64,000 nt of DNA from Citricoccus sp. CH26A (GTDB taxonomy: Bacteria > Actinomycetota > Actinomycetes > Actinomycetales > Micrococcaceae), in NCBI RefSeq assembly GCF_000224415.1, contig NZ_AFXQ01000009.1, forward strand, positions 1 through 64,000, read 5' to 3'. Below, piece by piece: positions 25,864 to 34,923 of this stretch; position 1 is the first letter of the stretch, and each line of letters opens with the position of its first letter. The position numbers and the translations under genes were made by a program. The notes beneath the pieces are model-generated. The model saw only the letters and a list, made by a program, of their open reading frames with translations, did not search any database and was not told the origin of the DNA.

Positions 25864-26919
25864 TCACCGCCCGGCGAGCTCCGGGTGGAACTTCTCCGTC
25901 ACCTTCGGGTGCGCCCGGACGAAGCCCTTGAGCATGTTCGAGCCGAAGGAGGCCAGCATCGGGTTGTCGGGGTCATCGGAGACCCCACGGGCCTGGGCAG
26001 CCAGCTCTGCCGGCAGCTCCACGGGGTCGATGACGGCGTCGAGGCGGGGGGAGTAGAAGAACGGCACGGAGTACCGGTCCACGCCCTCGTCCGGGGCCTG
26101 GGCGCGGTGGATGGTGGCCATCAGGTAGCCGTTGGTCGCGACCTCCAGCATCTCGCCGAGGTTGACCACCAGGGCGCCGTGGATCGGCTCGACCGGCAGC
26201 CACTCGTCCTGGCCGTAGGGACGCACCTCGAGCCCGCCCACCATGTCCTGCAACAGCAGGGTGATGAAGCCGTAGTCGGCGTGCAGCCCCACGCCCTGGG
26301 TCCCCGCCTCCTTGACACCGCCGACGTAGTGGGCCAGCTTGGCCATCCAGGCGCGGTCGCCGGAGAACGGCTCGGCGAAGTGGTCCTCGTCCAGCCCGAT
26401 GGACACGCACAGGGCCTTCAGCAGATCCTCTCCGACCCGGTCCATCAGGGCGGTCCACGCCATGGCGGTCTGCTCCAGCTCCGGCATGTCGGCGGGCCAC
26501 TGGTTGGGGCCCTGCAGGTACCAGTACTCCTCGCCGGGCCTGATCTTCTCGGCCGGCACCGGTTCACGGTGGGGAGAGAAGTCGATCTGCTCGCGCGAGT
26601 CCGGGCGGCCCTGGGTGCGCTCGGCACCGACGGACGAGTAGCCCCGGTAGTGCGGGGAGTTCTGGTTGTGCAGGGCCAGCTTCTCCTCGTCCGGGCGGGC
26701 GAAGAACTCGGCGGTCACGCGGAACAGCTCGTCGACCTGTCCCTCGGCCGCACCGTAGTTGACGATCTGGAAGAACCCGACGTTGTGGGCCGCGTACCGC
26801 AAGCGGTCCAGGAACTCGGGGGCGAAGTCCCCGTCGGCCGAACGCATGGTGGACAGGTCCAGGACGGGGATGTCCAGCGCGGCCTGTCCGGCCGCGGAGT
26901 CGGGGAGAGCAGGTGTCAT
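25864..26919 (-). CDS. Isopenicillin N synthase-family 2OG/Fe(II) oxygenase
   Basis: A soluble non-heme iron oxygenase of 351 residues with a DIOX_N domain (IPVLDLSTM ... NVGFFQIVNYG) and a C-terminal 2OG-Fe(II) domain. Iron ligands are His213 and Asp215 in GLHADYGF and His271 in TIHRAQAP. The oxoglutarate-binding Arg282 and Ser284 are in DRYSVPFF. No beta-lactam or ethylene cluster is nearby, so penicillin synthesis is not implied; such genes are common in actinobacteria without assigned substrates. No strong ribosome site is seen before the ATG. Confidence 0.85.
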   Translation of the reverse strand: MTPALPDSAAGQAALDIPVLDLSTMRSADGDFAPEFLDRLRYAAHNVGFFQIVNYGAAEGQVDELFRVTAEFFARPDEEKLALHNQNSPHYRGYSSVGAERTQGRPDSREQIDFSPHREPVPAEKIRPGEEYWYLQGPNQWPADMPELEQTAMAWTALMDRVGEDLLKALCVSIGLDEDHFAEPFSGDRAWMAKLAHYVGGVKEAGTQGVGLHADYGFITLLLQDMVGGLEVRPYGQDEWLPVEPIHGALVVNLGEMLEVATNGYLMATIHRAQAPDEGVDRYSVPFFYSPRLDAVIDPVELPAELAAQARGVSDDPDNPMLASFGSNMLKGFVRAHPKVTEKFHPELAGR

Positions 26920-26993
26920 ACCACTAGTGAACGACGCCGGATCCCCTGGTGCGGAGCACGTTGCCTTCCGCTACCCCGGGTGACGTCATCCCG

Positions 26994-27902
26994 TCACGAA
27001 CTGGACCCGGGAGTGCCGATGGTGTTCAATGCCCACTCCAGCAGCGCCTGGCCGGTCGCCTCGTGGACACCGTCGGCCGGGCCGAACCCCGATGCGGACA
27101 GGTCCCTGCTGGTCAGCACGGGGTACGGGGTCTCCGGGATGCCGTCCGCGGGCCGGGCGTCCACGTGGACGACGTCCGCCCCGTGGCCGTGCAGCCAGTC
27201 GGCCATCGCGTAGTCGGTCCGGGAATCACCACAGGTGAACCAGCGCACGGGCAGTTCGCCGTCGGCCGAGACGAGGTCCCAGGAACGGGAGGCCCCGAGG
27301 TCCTTGCCGCTGCTGCGGTGCTCGACGTCCGAGGAGATGATGGTCGGGTCGAGCTGGAACCCGTCGCCTGCTGCCTCCGCGTCCAGCAACCGGCGGACCC
27401 GGTCGTCGAACCGGGCCTGGTCCCGGTGGTATCGCTCCAGGGACTCGCCCACGTTCATCTCCGCGGAGAACATCGCCAGTTTCGTGTCGTCGTAGAACAT
27501 CGTCGCACCGAACTCGTCCTTCACCAGCCGGGCCAGGCGGGACTCGAGCTCCTCCGGCAGCCGCATGCCGTCGTCGACCACCAGCCAGTCCGGCACCCCG
27601 GCGCGGCCACCGATGTCCGGCAGGTCACCGTCGGGGAGGTCGGCGAAGGAGAATCGCACGGCGCCCTTCTCGCAGACCGCGTGGAACCTCGCATCCGCCG
27701 GCAGGCCCGCCCGGCGCAGGGGTTCCGCCAACTGCCGGGCCACGAACTCGGCCGAGCGGCCCGTGTTGAACACGACCGGATCGCCGCGGCGTGCCAGGGC
27801 CACCAGGGCGGTCAGGATCGCCTCCGGGACCCGTCGGGTCTTCGGGGAGGCGATCGGCCCGTCCACGTCGAGCAGGAATCCGGCGGAGGGGAGGGTGCGC
27901 AT
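26994..27902 (-). CDS. HAD-superfamily hydrolase (Cof/sucrose-phosphatase-like)
   Basis: A 302-residue phosphatase-like protein. Motif I is FLLDVDGP with nucleophile Asp12 and Asp14, motif II is VVFNTGRS, and motif IV is FTCGDSRTDYAMADWL. The long cap between motifs (about residues 75-190) fits the C2 cap of Cof-type or sugar-phosphate phosphatases. It likely dephosphorylates a small metabolite in the cytosol; the substrate is unknown. It is transcribed divergently from the LytR_C gene and ends 74 bases upstream of the oxygenase start, so the two could be co-transcribed. Confidence 0.75.
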   Translation of the reverse strand: MRTLPSAGFLLDVDGPIASPKTRRVPEAILTALVALARRGDPVVFNTGRSAEFVARQLAEPLRRAGLPADARFHAVCEKGAVRFSFADLPDGDLPDIGGRAGVPDWLVVDDGMRLPEELESRLARLVKDEFGATMFYDDTKLAMFSAEMNVGESLERYHRDQARFDDRVRRLLDAEAAGDGFQLDPTIISSDVEHRSSGKDLGASRSWDLVSADGELPVRWFTCGDSRTDYAMADWLHGHGADVVHVDARPADGIPETPYPVLTSRDLSASGFGPADGVHEATGQALLEWALNTIGTPGSSS

Positions 27903-28046
27903 GGCCCCAGCCTAGGTCCACCCGGGGCCTGGTCCGCGCGAACCGGCCTCGTCCGGCCCCCCGCGGACCGCGGTGGCCGCGTTCGGATCCGGCCCCTCGT
28001 CTGGGGTGTAATGGTCGTCACGGTCCGCGATCGCTGAGGGGGGCGC

Positions 28047-28745
28047 ATGGGCAGCGTGGGGGGAGCCGGCGAGTGGCATCCAGGGGGCTCGCGACCGCAG
28101 GAGCCGTCCCGGGATGACCCGCGGGTCGAGGAGGACGGCCGGCGGATCTTCACGGAGGACGACCTGGACGGGTACTTCCGTGCGGTCGACCCCAGCCTGC
28201 TGGCGCGCGACCGCCGCCGACGGCACCGGCGTCACGGCCTCGTGCTGGGGCTCCTGGCACTGCTGGTGGCCGGACTGACCGTCATCGCCGTGCAGGTGTT
28301 GCGGGGTGAGTGGGCCATCCCCGGCTGGGAGTCGGCGCCTCCGGGAGAACCGCTGCTGTGCCCGGCCGGGACGTTCGACTACGCCAAGGAGTCCCCCGTC
28401 ACGGTCTACAACGGCACCACCATCGGCGGCCTGGCCGGGGACGTGGCCAACGCTCTCGAGCGGCGCCGGTTCATCATCGACGGTGTCGGCAACAAGCGCT
28501 TCTCCACGTCCAACATGGTGGCCGTCATCCTTTCCGGCCCGGACGGCCGGGAGACCGCCCTCGCCCTACAGCGGAACATCGAGGGTTCCGTCTACCGGCC
28601 CGACGACCGCCAGGAGGACACCGTGGACATCATCATGGGCACGAAGTACACGGGGCTCGTGCCCGCCGCGGTCGTCGACCCGAGGCCGGGGCCCCTGGAC
28701 TGCCAGCGGCTCGAGACCGAGGCTGCGGGGGCCGTCCGCGACTGA
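28047..28745 (+). CDS. Membrane-anchored LytR C-terminal-domain protein
   Basis: A 232-residue protein with an acidic/basic cytoplasmic segment, one membrane helix (LVLGLLALLVAGLTVIAVQVL, about 66-86) and an extracellular LytR_C domain (VTVYNGTTIGGLAGDVANAL ... VAVILSGPDG, about 115-205). This domain occurs alone or at the end of LytR-CpsA-Psr ligases that attach polymers to peptidoglycan; no catalytic LCP domain is present. A cell-envelope role is inferred. GAGGGGGG precedes the ATG. It converges on the AsnB-like pair with only 46 bases between. Confidence 0.75.
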   Translation: MGSVGGAGEWHPGGSRPQEPSRDDPRVEEDGRRIFTEDDLDGYFRAVDPSLLARDRRRRHRRHGLVLGLLALLVAGLTVIAVQVLRGEWAIPGWESAPPGEPLLCPAGTFDYAKESPVTVYNGTTIGGLAGDVANALERRRFIIDGVGNKRFSTSNMVAVILSGPDGRETALALQRNIEGSVYRPDDRQEDTVDIIMGTKYTGLVPAAVVDPRPGPLDCQRLETEAAGAVRD

Positions 28746-28791
28746 ACGACGGCGCGCGGAGGGAACCGCGCCGCGCCGGTGGCCAGTCCCG

Positions 28792-30891
28792 TCACCGTCC
28801 GCCGCGGAGGTTCCGCGCCGAGCGCAGGGCACGGCGGGCCAGGCGCCGCAGGTGCGAGGCCGCGTCGGTCGGAGGCGTGTGTTCCCGGGGCGCGGGACCG
28901 GGAACGGCCGCTGTCGCGGTGCCGGGTACCCGGCGGACGGGAACGGGGCCGGTGGTGCCGGCACCGGCCAGGGGCAGGAACGCCATGAGCGTGCCGGCGT
29001 CACCGCGTGCGTGGGACAACGGTCCGCCCGCGGCCAGGGACGTGCGGGCGCGCCCGGCCGTGGGTTCGAACCACTCGGCGAGACCGGCGTCACCGGCCAC
29101 CTGGAGCCCACCGTCCACGAGGGCTCCCACCTGGGCGTGGATGCCGGCGCCCTCCGGCACCTGCTCCGGGGCGTACGCCAGGTAGTGGTCGAACCGGCTC
29201 TGCGCCCACCGTTCGAAGACCTGGGCAGGACCGTTGACGACGTCGGCCGGGGCGCCGAACGCGTGGACCGCATGGCGCTCGGCTGAGTCCAGCGGCCCGC
29301 CCGCGGTGGCCAGGACTGCCTCGATGGTCTCCGGGGCGATGGCCTTGGCCGGGTGGTCGTAGGGGGCCGCGGCCAGGCGGGGGTCCAGGACGGACAGCAC
29401 GGCGGCGGTGAGTGAGCGGTTGCCGGGACCCCGGGACCAGGCGGGACCGACCTGCGGCGGCGGGGCGACCGCGGACCCCTCCGGGGCGTGGGCCAGGGAC
29501 ACCAGTTGGCGTTGCATGAGCGGGCGGGGCCCGAGCATGTTCTGGATCGCGAACCGGCCACCGTGGATGGAATTGCGCACGCCCAGGTAGTGCCACTCCG
29601 TCGCGTGCGGCCCGTCCTCCGGGGCGATCCCGACCTCGTGCAACACCTCGGAGACGGAGGCTGCCACGGCCGCGGCCAGTTGTGGGTCGGAGGCGGCGAT
29701 CTCGGCGCGCAGGGCGGGGATGGACCGCCAGCCGTAGGCGCCCTTGTGCACGCCGGCCCCGTGGCCGCTGACCGTGAAGAACCCGGCACCGCCCACCCGG
29801 AACGAGGGCAGTGCCAGCTGATGGTTCAGTCCCAGGGAGTCCAGCAGCCAGACGGACAGCGGCGAGGCGAACTTCTCCAGGACGGGACGTGGCGCAGGCC
29901 GTCCCCCGGCGCCCACCGGGAAGCCGAAACGCTCGGAGAGGGCCTGCACGGTGTCCGCGTCCGCACGGTTGGCGCGACCGAGGTTGGTGGTGTTGTACAC
30001 CGTCACGTCCGAGGAGGGATCGGCCATGAGGGTCGCGGCCAGCACCAGCCGCGAGTCCACGCCGCCGGACAGCGCCACCCGGACGGAGGTCCCCGGGAAC
30101 GCGGCCCAGGCCTGCGCCAGTGAGGCGGTCCGGACGGCGGCCCGGCGGACCTGGTCACCCCACGAGCCACTCACCGGGGCGAACACCTCGGGCCACGGGG
30201 ACTGCTCGGTGCGGGCGGACCCGGCGCCCTCGGCGCTCACGGGCAACACCAGGCAGGCGGCCGGCGGGAGCATCCGGACCTCGTGGCACAGGGTCGTGGT
30301 CGAGAGGGGGTGGTTGGCCATCGTGTTGGACCAGGCGGACGCCAGGGCCGCGGCGGTGTCCACCGTGACCGGCAGGCCCAGGGCGGAGCGCAGGTCCACC
30401 AGCAGCGGCCAGGAGTCCGAGAGCGCCGCCAGGCCCGCGCCGGTGGTGTAGAGCAGGGGCAGCTGCCGGAAGAAGTCCGTGGTGGCCGTCAGGCCGTCCG
30501 GTCCCGCCTGCACCAGCAGGTGGCAGCCATCCCAGTCCGTGCCGGGCCTCGGGGCGATGGTGTCTCGGGCCGGTGCCGACCGGCGGTGCCAGTCGGCCAG
30601 TCCACTCGCGCCGAAGACCAGGGCGGTTCCCTCCGCGTCCTGGGCATAACCGCGGAACAGGGTCACCCCGTGGCGACCCATCGGGACCGTCCCCCCGGTG
30701 CCCGGTCCGGCGGGACCGGCGGGGGCCGAGGCCACGAGGTCCCGCCGTGCCGCCCGGGCCACGTGGTGGAGACGGGCCTGTCCGCCGGGGAAGTCCACCA
30801 CCAGGTGGTCGTGCGCGTCCACGGGGCCCAGCCAGGCGGTGAACCGCTCCTCGAGGGCGCGGGGCACCACGGCGGTCAGGTACGTGGACAT
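28792..30891 (-). CDS. Asparagine synthetase-like protein (paralogue A), no glutaminase Cys
   Basis: A 699-residue protein with the ATP-pyrophosphatase loop VALSGGVDSRLVLAAT (SGGVDS at 275-280) of the asparagine-synthetase family. The N-terminal ~215 residues look like a remnant of the Ntn domain (TDFFRQLPLLYTT, LAALSDSWPLLVDLRSALG), but the sequence begins MSTYLTAVV, so the Cys-2 nucleophile for glutamine hydrolysis is missing. The ATG at 30891 shares one base with the stop of paralogue B; family resemblance begins exactly there. It may activate a carboxylate with ATP for amide formation, as beta-lactam synthetases and lasso cyclases do. The true reaction is unknown. Confidence 0.7.
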   Translation of the reverse strand: MSTYLTAVVPRALEERFTAWLGPVDAHDHLVVDFPGGQARLHHVARAARRDLVASAPAGPAGPGTGGTVPMGRHGVTLFRGYAQDAEGTALVFGASGLADWHRRSAPARDTIAPRPGTDWDGCHLLVQAGPDGLTATTDFFRQLPLLYTTGAGLAALSDSWPLLVDLRSALGLPVTVDTAAALASAWSNTMANHPLSTTTLCHEVRMLPPAACLVLPVSAEGAGSARTEQSPWPEVFAPVSGSWGDQVRRAAVRTASLAQAWAAFPGTSVRVALSGGVDSRLVLAATLMADPSSDVTVYNTTNLGRANRADADTVQALSERFGFPVGAGGRPAPRPVLEKFASPLSVWLLDSLGLNHQLALPSFRVGGAGFFTVSGHGAGVHKGAYGWRSIPALRAEIAASDPQLAAAVAASVSEVLHEVGIAPEDGPHATEWHYLGVRNSIHGGRFAIQNMLGPRPLMQRQLVSLAHAPEGSAVAPPPQVGPAWSRGPGNRSLTAAVLSVLDPRLAAAPYDHPAKAIAPETIEAVLATAGGPLDSAERHAVHAFGAPADVVNGPAQVFERWAQSRFDHYLAYAPEQVPEGAGIHAQVGALVDGGLQVAGDAGLAEWFEPTAGRARTSLAAGGPLSHARGDAGTLMAFLPLAGAGTTGPVPVRRVPGTATAAVPGPAPREHTPPTDAASHLRRLARRALRSARNLRGGR

Positions 30892-33035
30892 CAGTCGCGC
30901 CCCCGCAGGCCGCGTACGAGGCGCCCGGCCGCGCGTCGGGTGAACCGCGCGACCCGCCTGCCGGCCCGTTCGGGTCCGGCGAGGACGGGCGGCAGGATCC
31001 CGCTGGGGGAGCCCGCACCCGGAGCGGACGGGCTGGGGCGGACCGGGGCCCGCGGGGGCGCGGGGCTGTCCAGGGAGGCGTCCGCGAGGGGCAGGAACGT
31101 CATCAACCTCCCGAACGAGCCTCGCTGATGACCCATCGGCACCTTCTCCTGCAGCAGGGTGGCGGCGCGTTCCGCGAGCGGTCCGTACCACTCGGCCAGT
31201 CCGGCGTCGGCGGCGATCGCCCCGCCCCGGGCGACCAGGGGCGCCACGGAGGCGCGGTCCGCGTCCACGGTGTGCCCCCAGGTCCGGGACAGGGACTGGA
31301 ACGTCTCCGCCGCGCCGTGGTCGACGTCGGCCGGGACGCCGTACGTGGCCAGGGGCCAGAGCTCGCCGTCGGACAGGGGTCCGCCGACGACGCCCAGGAT
31401 GGTGTCCAGGGTCTCGCGGTCCACGTCCTTCTGGGGGTCGTCGTAGGGCAGGGCGGCCAGTCCGGGGTCCAGCAGGGCCGTCAGCACCGTGGAGATGGAG
31501 GTGTTGAGCCGCGGCGCGTTGGAATCCGGATGCTTGCGCAGGGCGGCGGGCAGCGAGCGGGACGAGTCCGCCGGTACGTGGGCGAGCCGGCCCAGGTCCC
31601 GCTGCATCAGCGGCGGGCTGCCGAAATAGGTGGACAGGGTGAAGCGACCGCCGTGCAGGGCGTTGCGCAACCCGATGTAGTGCCATTCGCTCGAGTCCGG
31701 GGACCGGGGATCCACCCCCACGGATCGCAGGTACCCGCGGCCCAGCGTGCCGGCGACGGCGCCCACGCCCGGGTCCCACCGTTCCAGGCCCTCGGCGACG
31801 TCCATGAAGGGCCGCCACCCGTAGGTGCCCTTGAAGAGTCCTGCGCCGTGGCCGGTGAGCGTGTAGTGCCCGGGACTTCCCACGCGTGGGCTGGGCAATT
31901 GCAGCCGGTCGTGCAGGCCCAGGGAGCCGGTCATCCAGACCAGGAATCGATTGCGGTACCGGTGCAATTGGGGCGCAGGAGCCGAGGGGTTGTTGCCCAG
32001 CCGCAGCCCGGTGGCCTGGGCCAGGCCCTGGACCACCTCGTAGTCCCGCGAGGTGGCCGCGGCGGGTGCCGCTGTCGTCAGCGTGGTCGACTGCTGCTCC
32101 GGGTCCGCCCGCAGGGCCGCGGCCAGGACCGCCCGCGAGTCCGCGCCGCCGGACATGGACAACCGGAGGGAGCCGCCGGGCAGGTCCCTCCAGGCGCGCA
32201 GCACGGAGGCCATGGACGCCGCGCCCTGACGGACCGTCTCCGCCCACGCCCCCGAGGGCTCCGCGAAGATCTCGGGGAACGGGGCCTGGTGGACGCGGGG
32301 CTCGTCGGCGCCCTCGGCCGTCCAGCGGACCGCGACCTGGGCGCCCACGGTCGCCATGCGGACCTGGGTGCAGGCGGTGCTGGCGTCCAGGGGGTGCTCG
32401 GTGATGGCCCGGTCGGTGGCCATGGCACAGACGGTCGCGGTGTTGATGCTGACGGGCAGGCCCAGGGCGGTGCGCAATCGGACCAGCAGTTGCCAGGAGT
32501 CCGAGAGGGCGAGCAGGCCGTTGCCGGAGGTGTAGAGCAGCGGCAGCATCCGGAAGAAGTCCGTGTGCGCTGTCAACCCCTCGGGGTCCCACGCCACGGC
32601 CAGGTGCGTCCCGTCCCATTCGCGACCGTGCCGGCCGCCGATGAGGCCGGATCCCGCGCCGTACACGGCGTCCGGATCCCTCGCGGCGAGGGCCTCGGCA
32701 CCGGCGCCGCCGAACACGAGGGTGTCCCCTGCGGGGGACTGGGCGTACCCCCGGAACAGGGCGCCGGCCGGGGCCCGCCCGGGCGGCGGGGGCACCAGGT
32801 CCGCGGTGGCCGAGCGGCCCACGTGGTGCAGTCGGGCCCCGGTGCCCGGGAGATCGATCGCGAGGTGCTCACCGGCACCGGGTGCGAAGGCACCGGTGGC
32901 GGTTCCCGTGCCGTCGACCGGGGCCGGGTCCGCGGCACCGGGGGTGCTGACGTCGGCGGGGACGTGAGGGGACAGCCACGCCTGGAATCGCTGCTCCAGG
33001 TCCCGGGGCACCACCGCGGTCAGGTAGGTCGTCAT
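30891..33035 (-). CDS. Asparagine synthetase-like protein (paralogue B), no glutaminase Cys
   Basis: A 714-residue paralogue of the next gene. It has the same start (MTTYLTAVVPRDLEQRFQAW), the same NTN-like stretch (TDFFRMLPLLYTSGNGLLALSD) and ATP loop RLSMSGGADSRAVLAAA (SGGADS at 295-300). Cys-2 is again absent. Both proteins share HYIGLRN/HYLGVRN-type motifs, LMQRxL, and a FLPLA stretch near 650. The tandem, one-base-overlapping arrangement suggests they act together, perhaps as a heteromer. No precursor peptide, protease or adenylation gene lies beside them. The upstream gap of 47 bases to the DASS gene leaves little room for a promoter of its own. Confidence 0.7.
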   Translation of the reverse strand: MTTYLTAVVPRDLEQRFQAWLSPHVPADVSTPGAADPAPVDGTGTATGAFAPGAGEHLAIDLPGTGARLHHVGRSATADLVPPPPGRAPAGALFRGYAQSPAGDTLVFGGAGAEALAARDPDAVYGAGSGLIGGRHGREWDGTHLAVAWDPEGLTAHTDFFRMLPLLYTSGNGLLALSDSWQLLVRLRTALGLPVSINTATVCAMATDRAITEHPLDASTACTQVRMATVGAQVAVRWTAEGADEPRVHQAPFPEIFAEPSGAWAETVRQGAASMASVLRAWRDLPGGSLRLSMSGGADSRAVLAAALRADPEQQSTTLTTAAPAAATSRDYEVVQGLAQATGLRLGNNPSAPAPQLHRYRNRFLVWMTGSLGLHDRLQLPSPRVGSPGHYTLTGHGAGLFKGTYGWRPFMDVAEGLERWDPGVGAVAGTLGRGYLRSVGVDPRSPDSSEWHYIGLRNALHGGRFTLSTYFGSPPLMQRDLGRLAHVPADSSRSLPAALRKHPDSNAPRLNTSISTVLTALLDPGLAALPYDDPQKDVDRETLDTILGVVGGPLSDGELWPLATYGVPADVDHGAAETFQSLSRTWGHTVDADRASVAPLVARGGAIAADAGLAEWYGPLAERAATLLQEKVPMGHQRGSFGRLMTFLPLADASLDSPAPPRAPVRPSPSAPGAGSPSGILPPVLAGPERAGRRVARFTRRAAGRLVRGLRGRD

Positions 33036-33082
33036 GCAGTCATGCTTTCACAGCGTGCTGGCCCCGCCGTGGTGCCCTGCGG

Positions 33083-34657
33083 TCACATCCCGTCCGGGAA
33101 CACCAGCGGCACCAGCGTGGACATGACCACCATGATCAGCGCCAGCGAGATCACGTTGAGCCAGACCCCGGCGCGGACCATCTGCTTGATGGAGACCTCG
33201 CCGGAGCCGAAGGCCACCGCGTTCGAGGGGGTGGCGACGGGCAGCATGTAAGCCGAGCAGACGGCCAGGGTGACGGCGATGGTCATGAACAGCGGGTCCA
33301 TGCCCAGGCCCACGGCCACGGCGCCGAAGATCGGGAAGAAGGCCGCGGCGGTGGCGGTGTTGGAGGTCAGCTCGGTCAGGGCCAGGCTGACGATGATCAC
33401 CACGAGCATCACCAGCCAGGGCGGCACACCGGTCAGCCCGCTGACCTGGCTGCCCAGCCAGTCACTGAACCCGGTGGCGGTGAACATGGCGGACAGGGAC
33501 AGGCCGCCGCCGAACAGCAGCAGCAGGCCCCACGGGATCTCCTTGGCCGCGGACCAGCGCAGCAGGGCGGTGCCGCCGGGGTCCACGGAGCGCCGCTGGG
33601 CCGGCACCAGGAAGCAGGCGATCGCGGCGGCCATGGCGACCTGGGTGTCCGAGATCGAGCCCAGGAACGGCAGCGTCCCGGCGACGGCCGGGATGTCGGC
33701 GATGAACGGGACGGCGACCCAGAAGAAGATGGCCAGCAGGAAGATGATGCCGACGCGGCGCTCCGGGGTGGTCATGGTACCCAGCGCGGCCAGTTCCCGG
33801 CGGATCATCTCCTTGCCACCGGGGATCTCCTGGACCTCGGCGCGGAACACGATCTTGGTCAGCACCAGCCAGGCGATGAACAGCATGACCAGGGCCCACG
33901 GGACGCCCACGAGCATCCAGTGGCCGAACTGCAGGTCGAAACCGTGGGCCTCACCGAGGTAGGCCTTCATCAGGGCCATCGGGGGCTGGCCGATCAGGGT
34001 GGCGGTCGAGCCGATGGTCACGCCGTAGGCGACGCCGAGCAGCATGGACGCGGCGAACTTCGTGCCGGCGGCCTCGCGGTCGACCGAGCGGACCAGCTGG
34101 AGGATGGATACCGCGATCGGCACCATGATCACCGCGGTGGCGGTGTTGGACACCCATGCCGAGATGAACGCGGAGGCGGCCATCAGCCCGAAGACGATCT
34201 GCGCCGGCTTGGTGCCGACAGCACGGATGGTCAACAGCGCCACGCGCAGGTGCAGGTTGGACTTCTCCGTGGCCAGGCCGAGGATCACACCACCCATGAC
34301 GAGGAACACCACGGAGTCCGCGTACGGCGCCGCCACCTCCTTCATGGACGCCATGCCGAACAGCGGGAACAGCACCAGCGGCAGCAGGGAGGTCACCGGG
34401 ATGGGCGCGGCCTCGGTCATCCACCAGATGGCCATCCAGAGGGCGCAACCGGCTACGGCCCGTCCCTCGAAGGACAACGACGCCGGCAGCACCAGCGCCA
34501 GCACCAGGCCGGCCACCGGGCCCAGGGCGAGCAGCCACCAGTTGCGTTTCGCGCCGGAGTCGAGCGCGTCGCGCTGCTCGGTGGTCTCGCCGGATCCCGG
34601 AGAACCGGGCGCCTCGGACGGGCGGAGGTCCCGCGCGTCGATGGGGGAAGTCGTCAT
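33083..34657 (-). CDS. DASS/SLC13-family dicarboxylate transporter
   Basis: A 524-residue membrane protein with about 11-12 spans. Both conserved Na+/substrate motifs are present: SNTATAVIMVP in the first half and SNTATAAAFFP in the second, plus ATPSNAVAFGSG near the end. Relatives carry succinate, malate, fumarate, citrate or sulfate with sodium. ATG 34657 begins the family-like part; the frame runs open to 34873 but overlaps the divergent lysR promoter. It faces lysR-catB-catA, so the LysR protein may control uptake of a substrate or an end product (succinate) of the catechol pathway. Confidence 0.88.
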   Translation of the reverse strand: MTTSPIDARDLRPSEAPGSPGSGETTEQRDALDSGAKRNWWLLALGPVAGLVLALVLPASLSFEGRAVAGCALWMAIWWMTEAAPIPVTSLLPLVLFPLFGMASMKEVAAPYADSVVFLVMGGVILGLATEKSNLHLRVALLTIRAVGTKPAQIVFGLMAASAFISAWVSNTATAVIMVPIAVSILQLVRSVDREAAGTKFAASMLLGVAYGVTIGSTATLIGQPPMALMKAYLGEAHGFDLQFGHWMLVGVPWALVMLFIAWLVLTKIVFRAEVQEIPGGKEMIRRELAALGTMTTPERRVGIIFLLAIFFWVAVPFIADIPAVAGTLPFLGSISDTQVAMAAAIACFLVPAQRRSVDPGGTALLRWSAAKEIPWGLLLLFGGGLSLSAMFTATGFSDWLGSQVSGLTGVPPWLVMLVVIIVSLALTELTSNTATAAAFFPIFGAVAVGLGMDPLFMTIAVTLAVCSAYMLPVATPSNAVAFGSGEVSIKQMVRAGVWLNVISLALIMVVMSTLVPLVFPDGM

Positions 34658-34865
34658 GGTCAATGCCTCGAGTGCTCGTGTGGAGAGTATGGAGTGGGAT
34701 CTGCCACGTCTGAATCGGTGAACCGTCACACCGTACTGGGATGAATGACGACCGTGAAGTACACATTCAACGGGCATTGAGAGGCTTGTCGTCCTAAAGT
34801 GGGTCGAACCGGTCTTTCCCCTGTGATGGAGGCCATCCCTACGCTGGATCGGTACCACCGGGCGA

Positions 34866-34885
34866 ACGGGCACTCGTCCGCCCGT
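34866..34885. promoter_or_regulatory. Inverted repeat in the DASS/lysR divergent region
   Basis: ACGGGC-ACTCGTCC-GCCCGT lies 39 bases before the lysR start. Its place between divergent genes fits a LysR-type autoregulatory site, though the T-N11-A motif is not clean. Confidence 0.35.
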
Positions 34886-34923
34886 GAAGATGCACCGGGA
34901 TGGCCAGTATGAAAGGAGGCGCC

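Noticed and set aside
25864-26919. Penicillin or ethylene biosynthesis from the isopenicillin N synthase-like gene
   Set aside because: No ACV synthetase or related gene is nearby. The family is broad and the name does not define the substrate.
30892-32619. Open extension upstream of the AsnB-like paralogue A that would make it 1275 residues
   Set aside because: The extension is Arg/Pro-rich and is the shadow of paralogue B. The conserved start MSTYLTAVVP begins at the ATG overlapping the stop of B.
28792-33035. A lasso-peptide or beta-lactam gene cluster around the AsnB-like pair
   Set aside because: No precursor peptide, B-type protease, recognition element, carboxyethylarginine synthase or similar gene was seen. 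Only the fold relationship remains.
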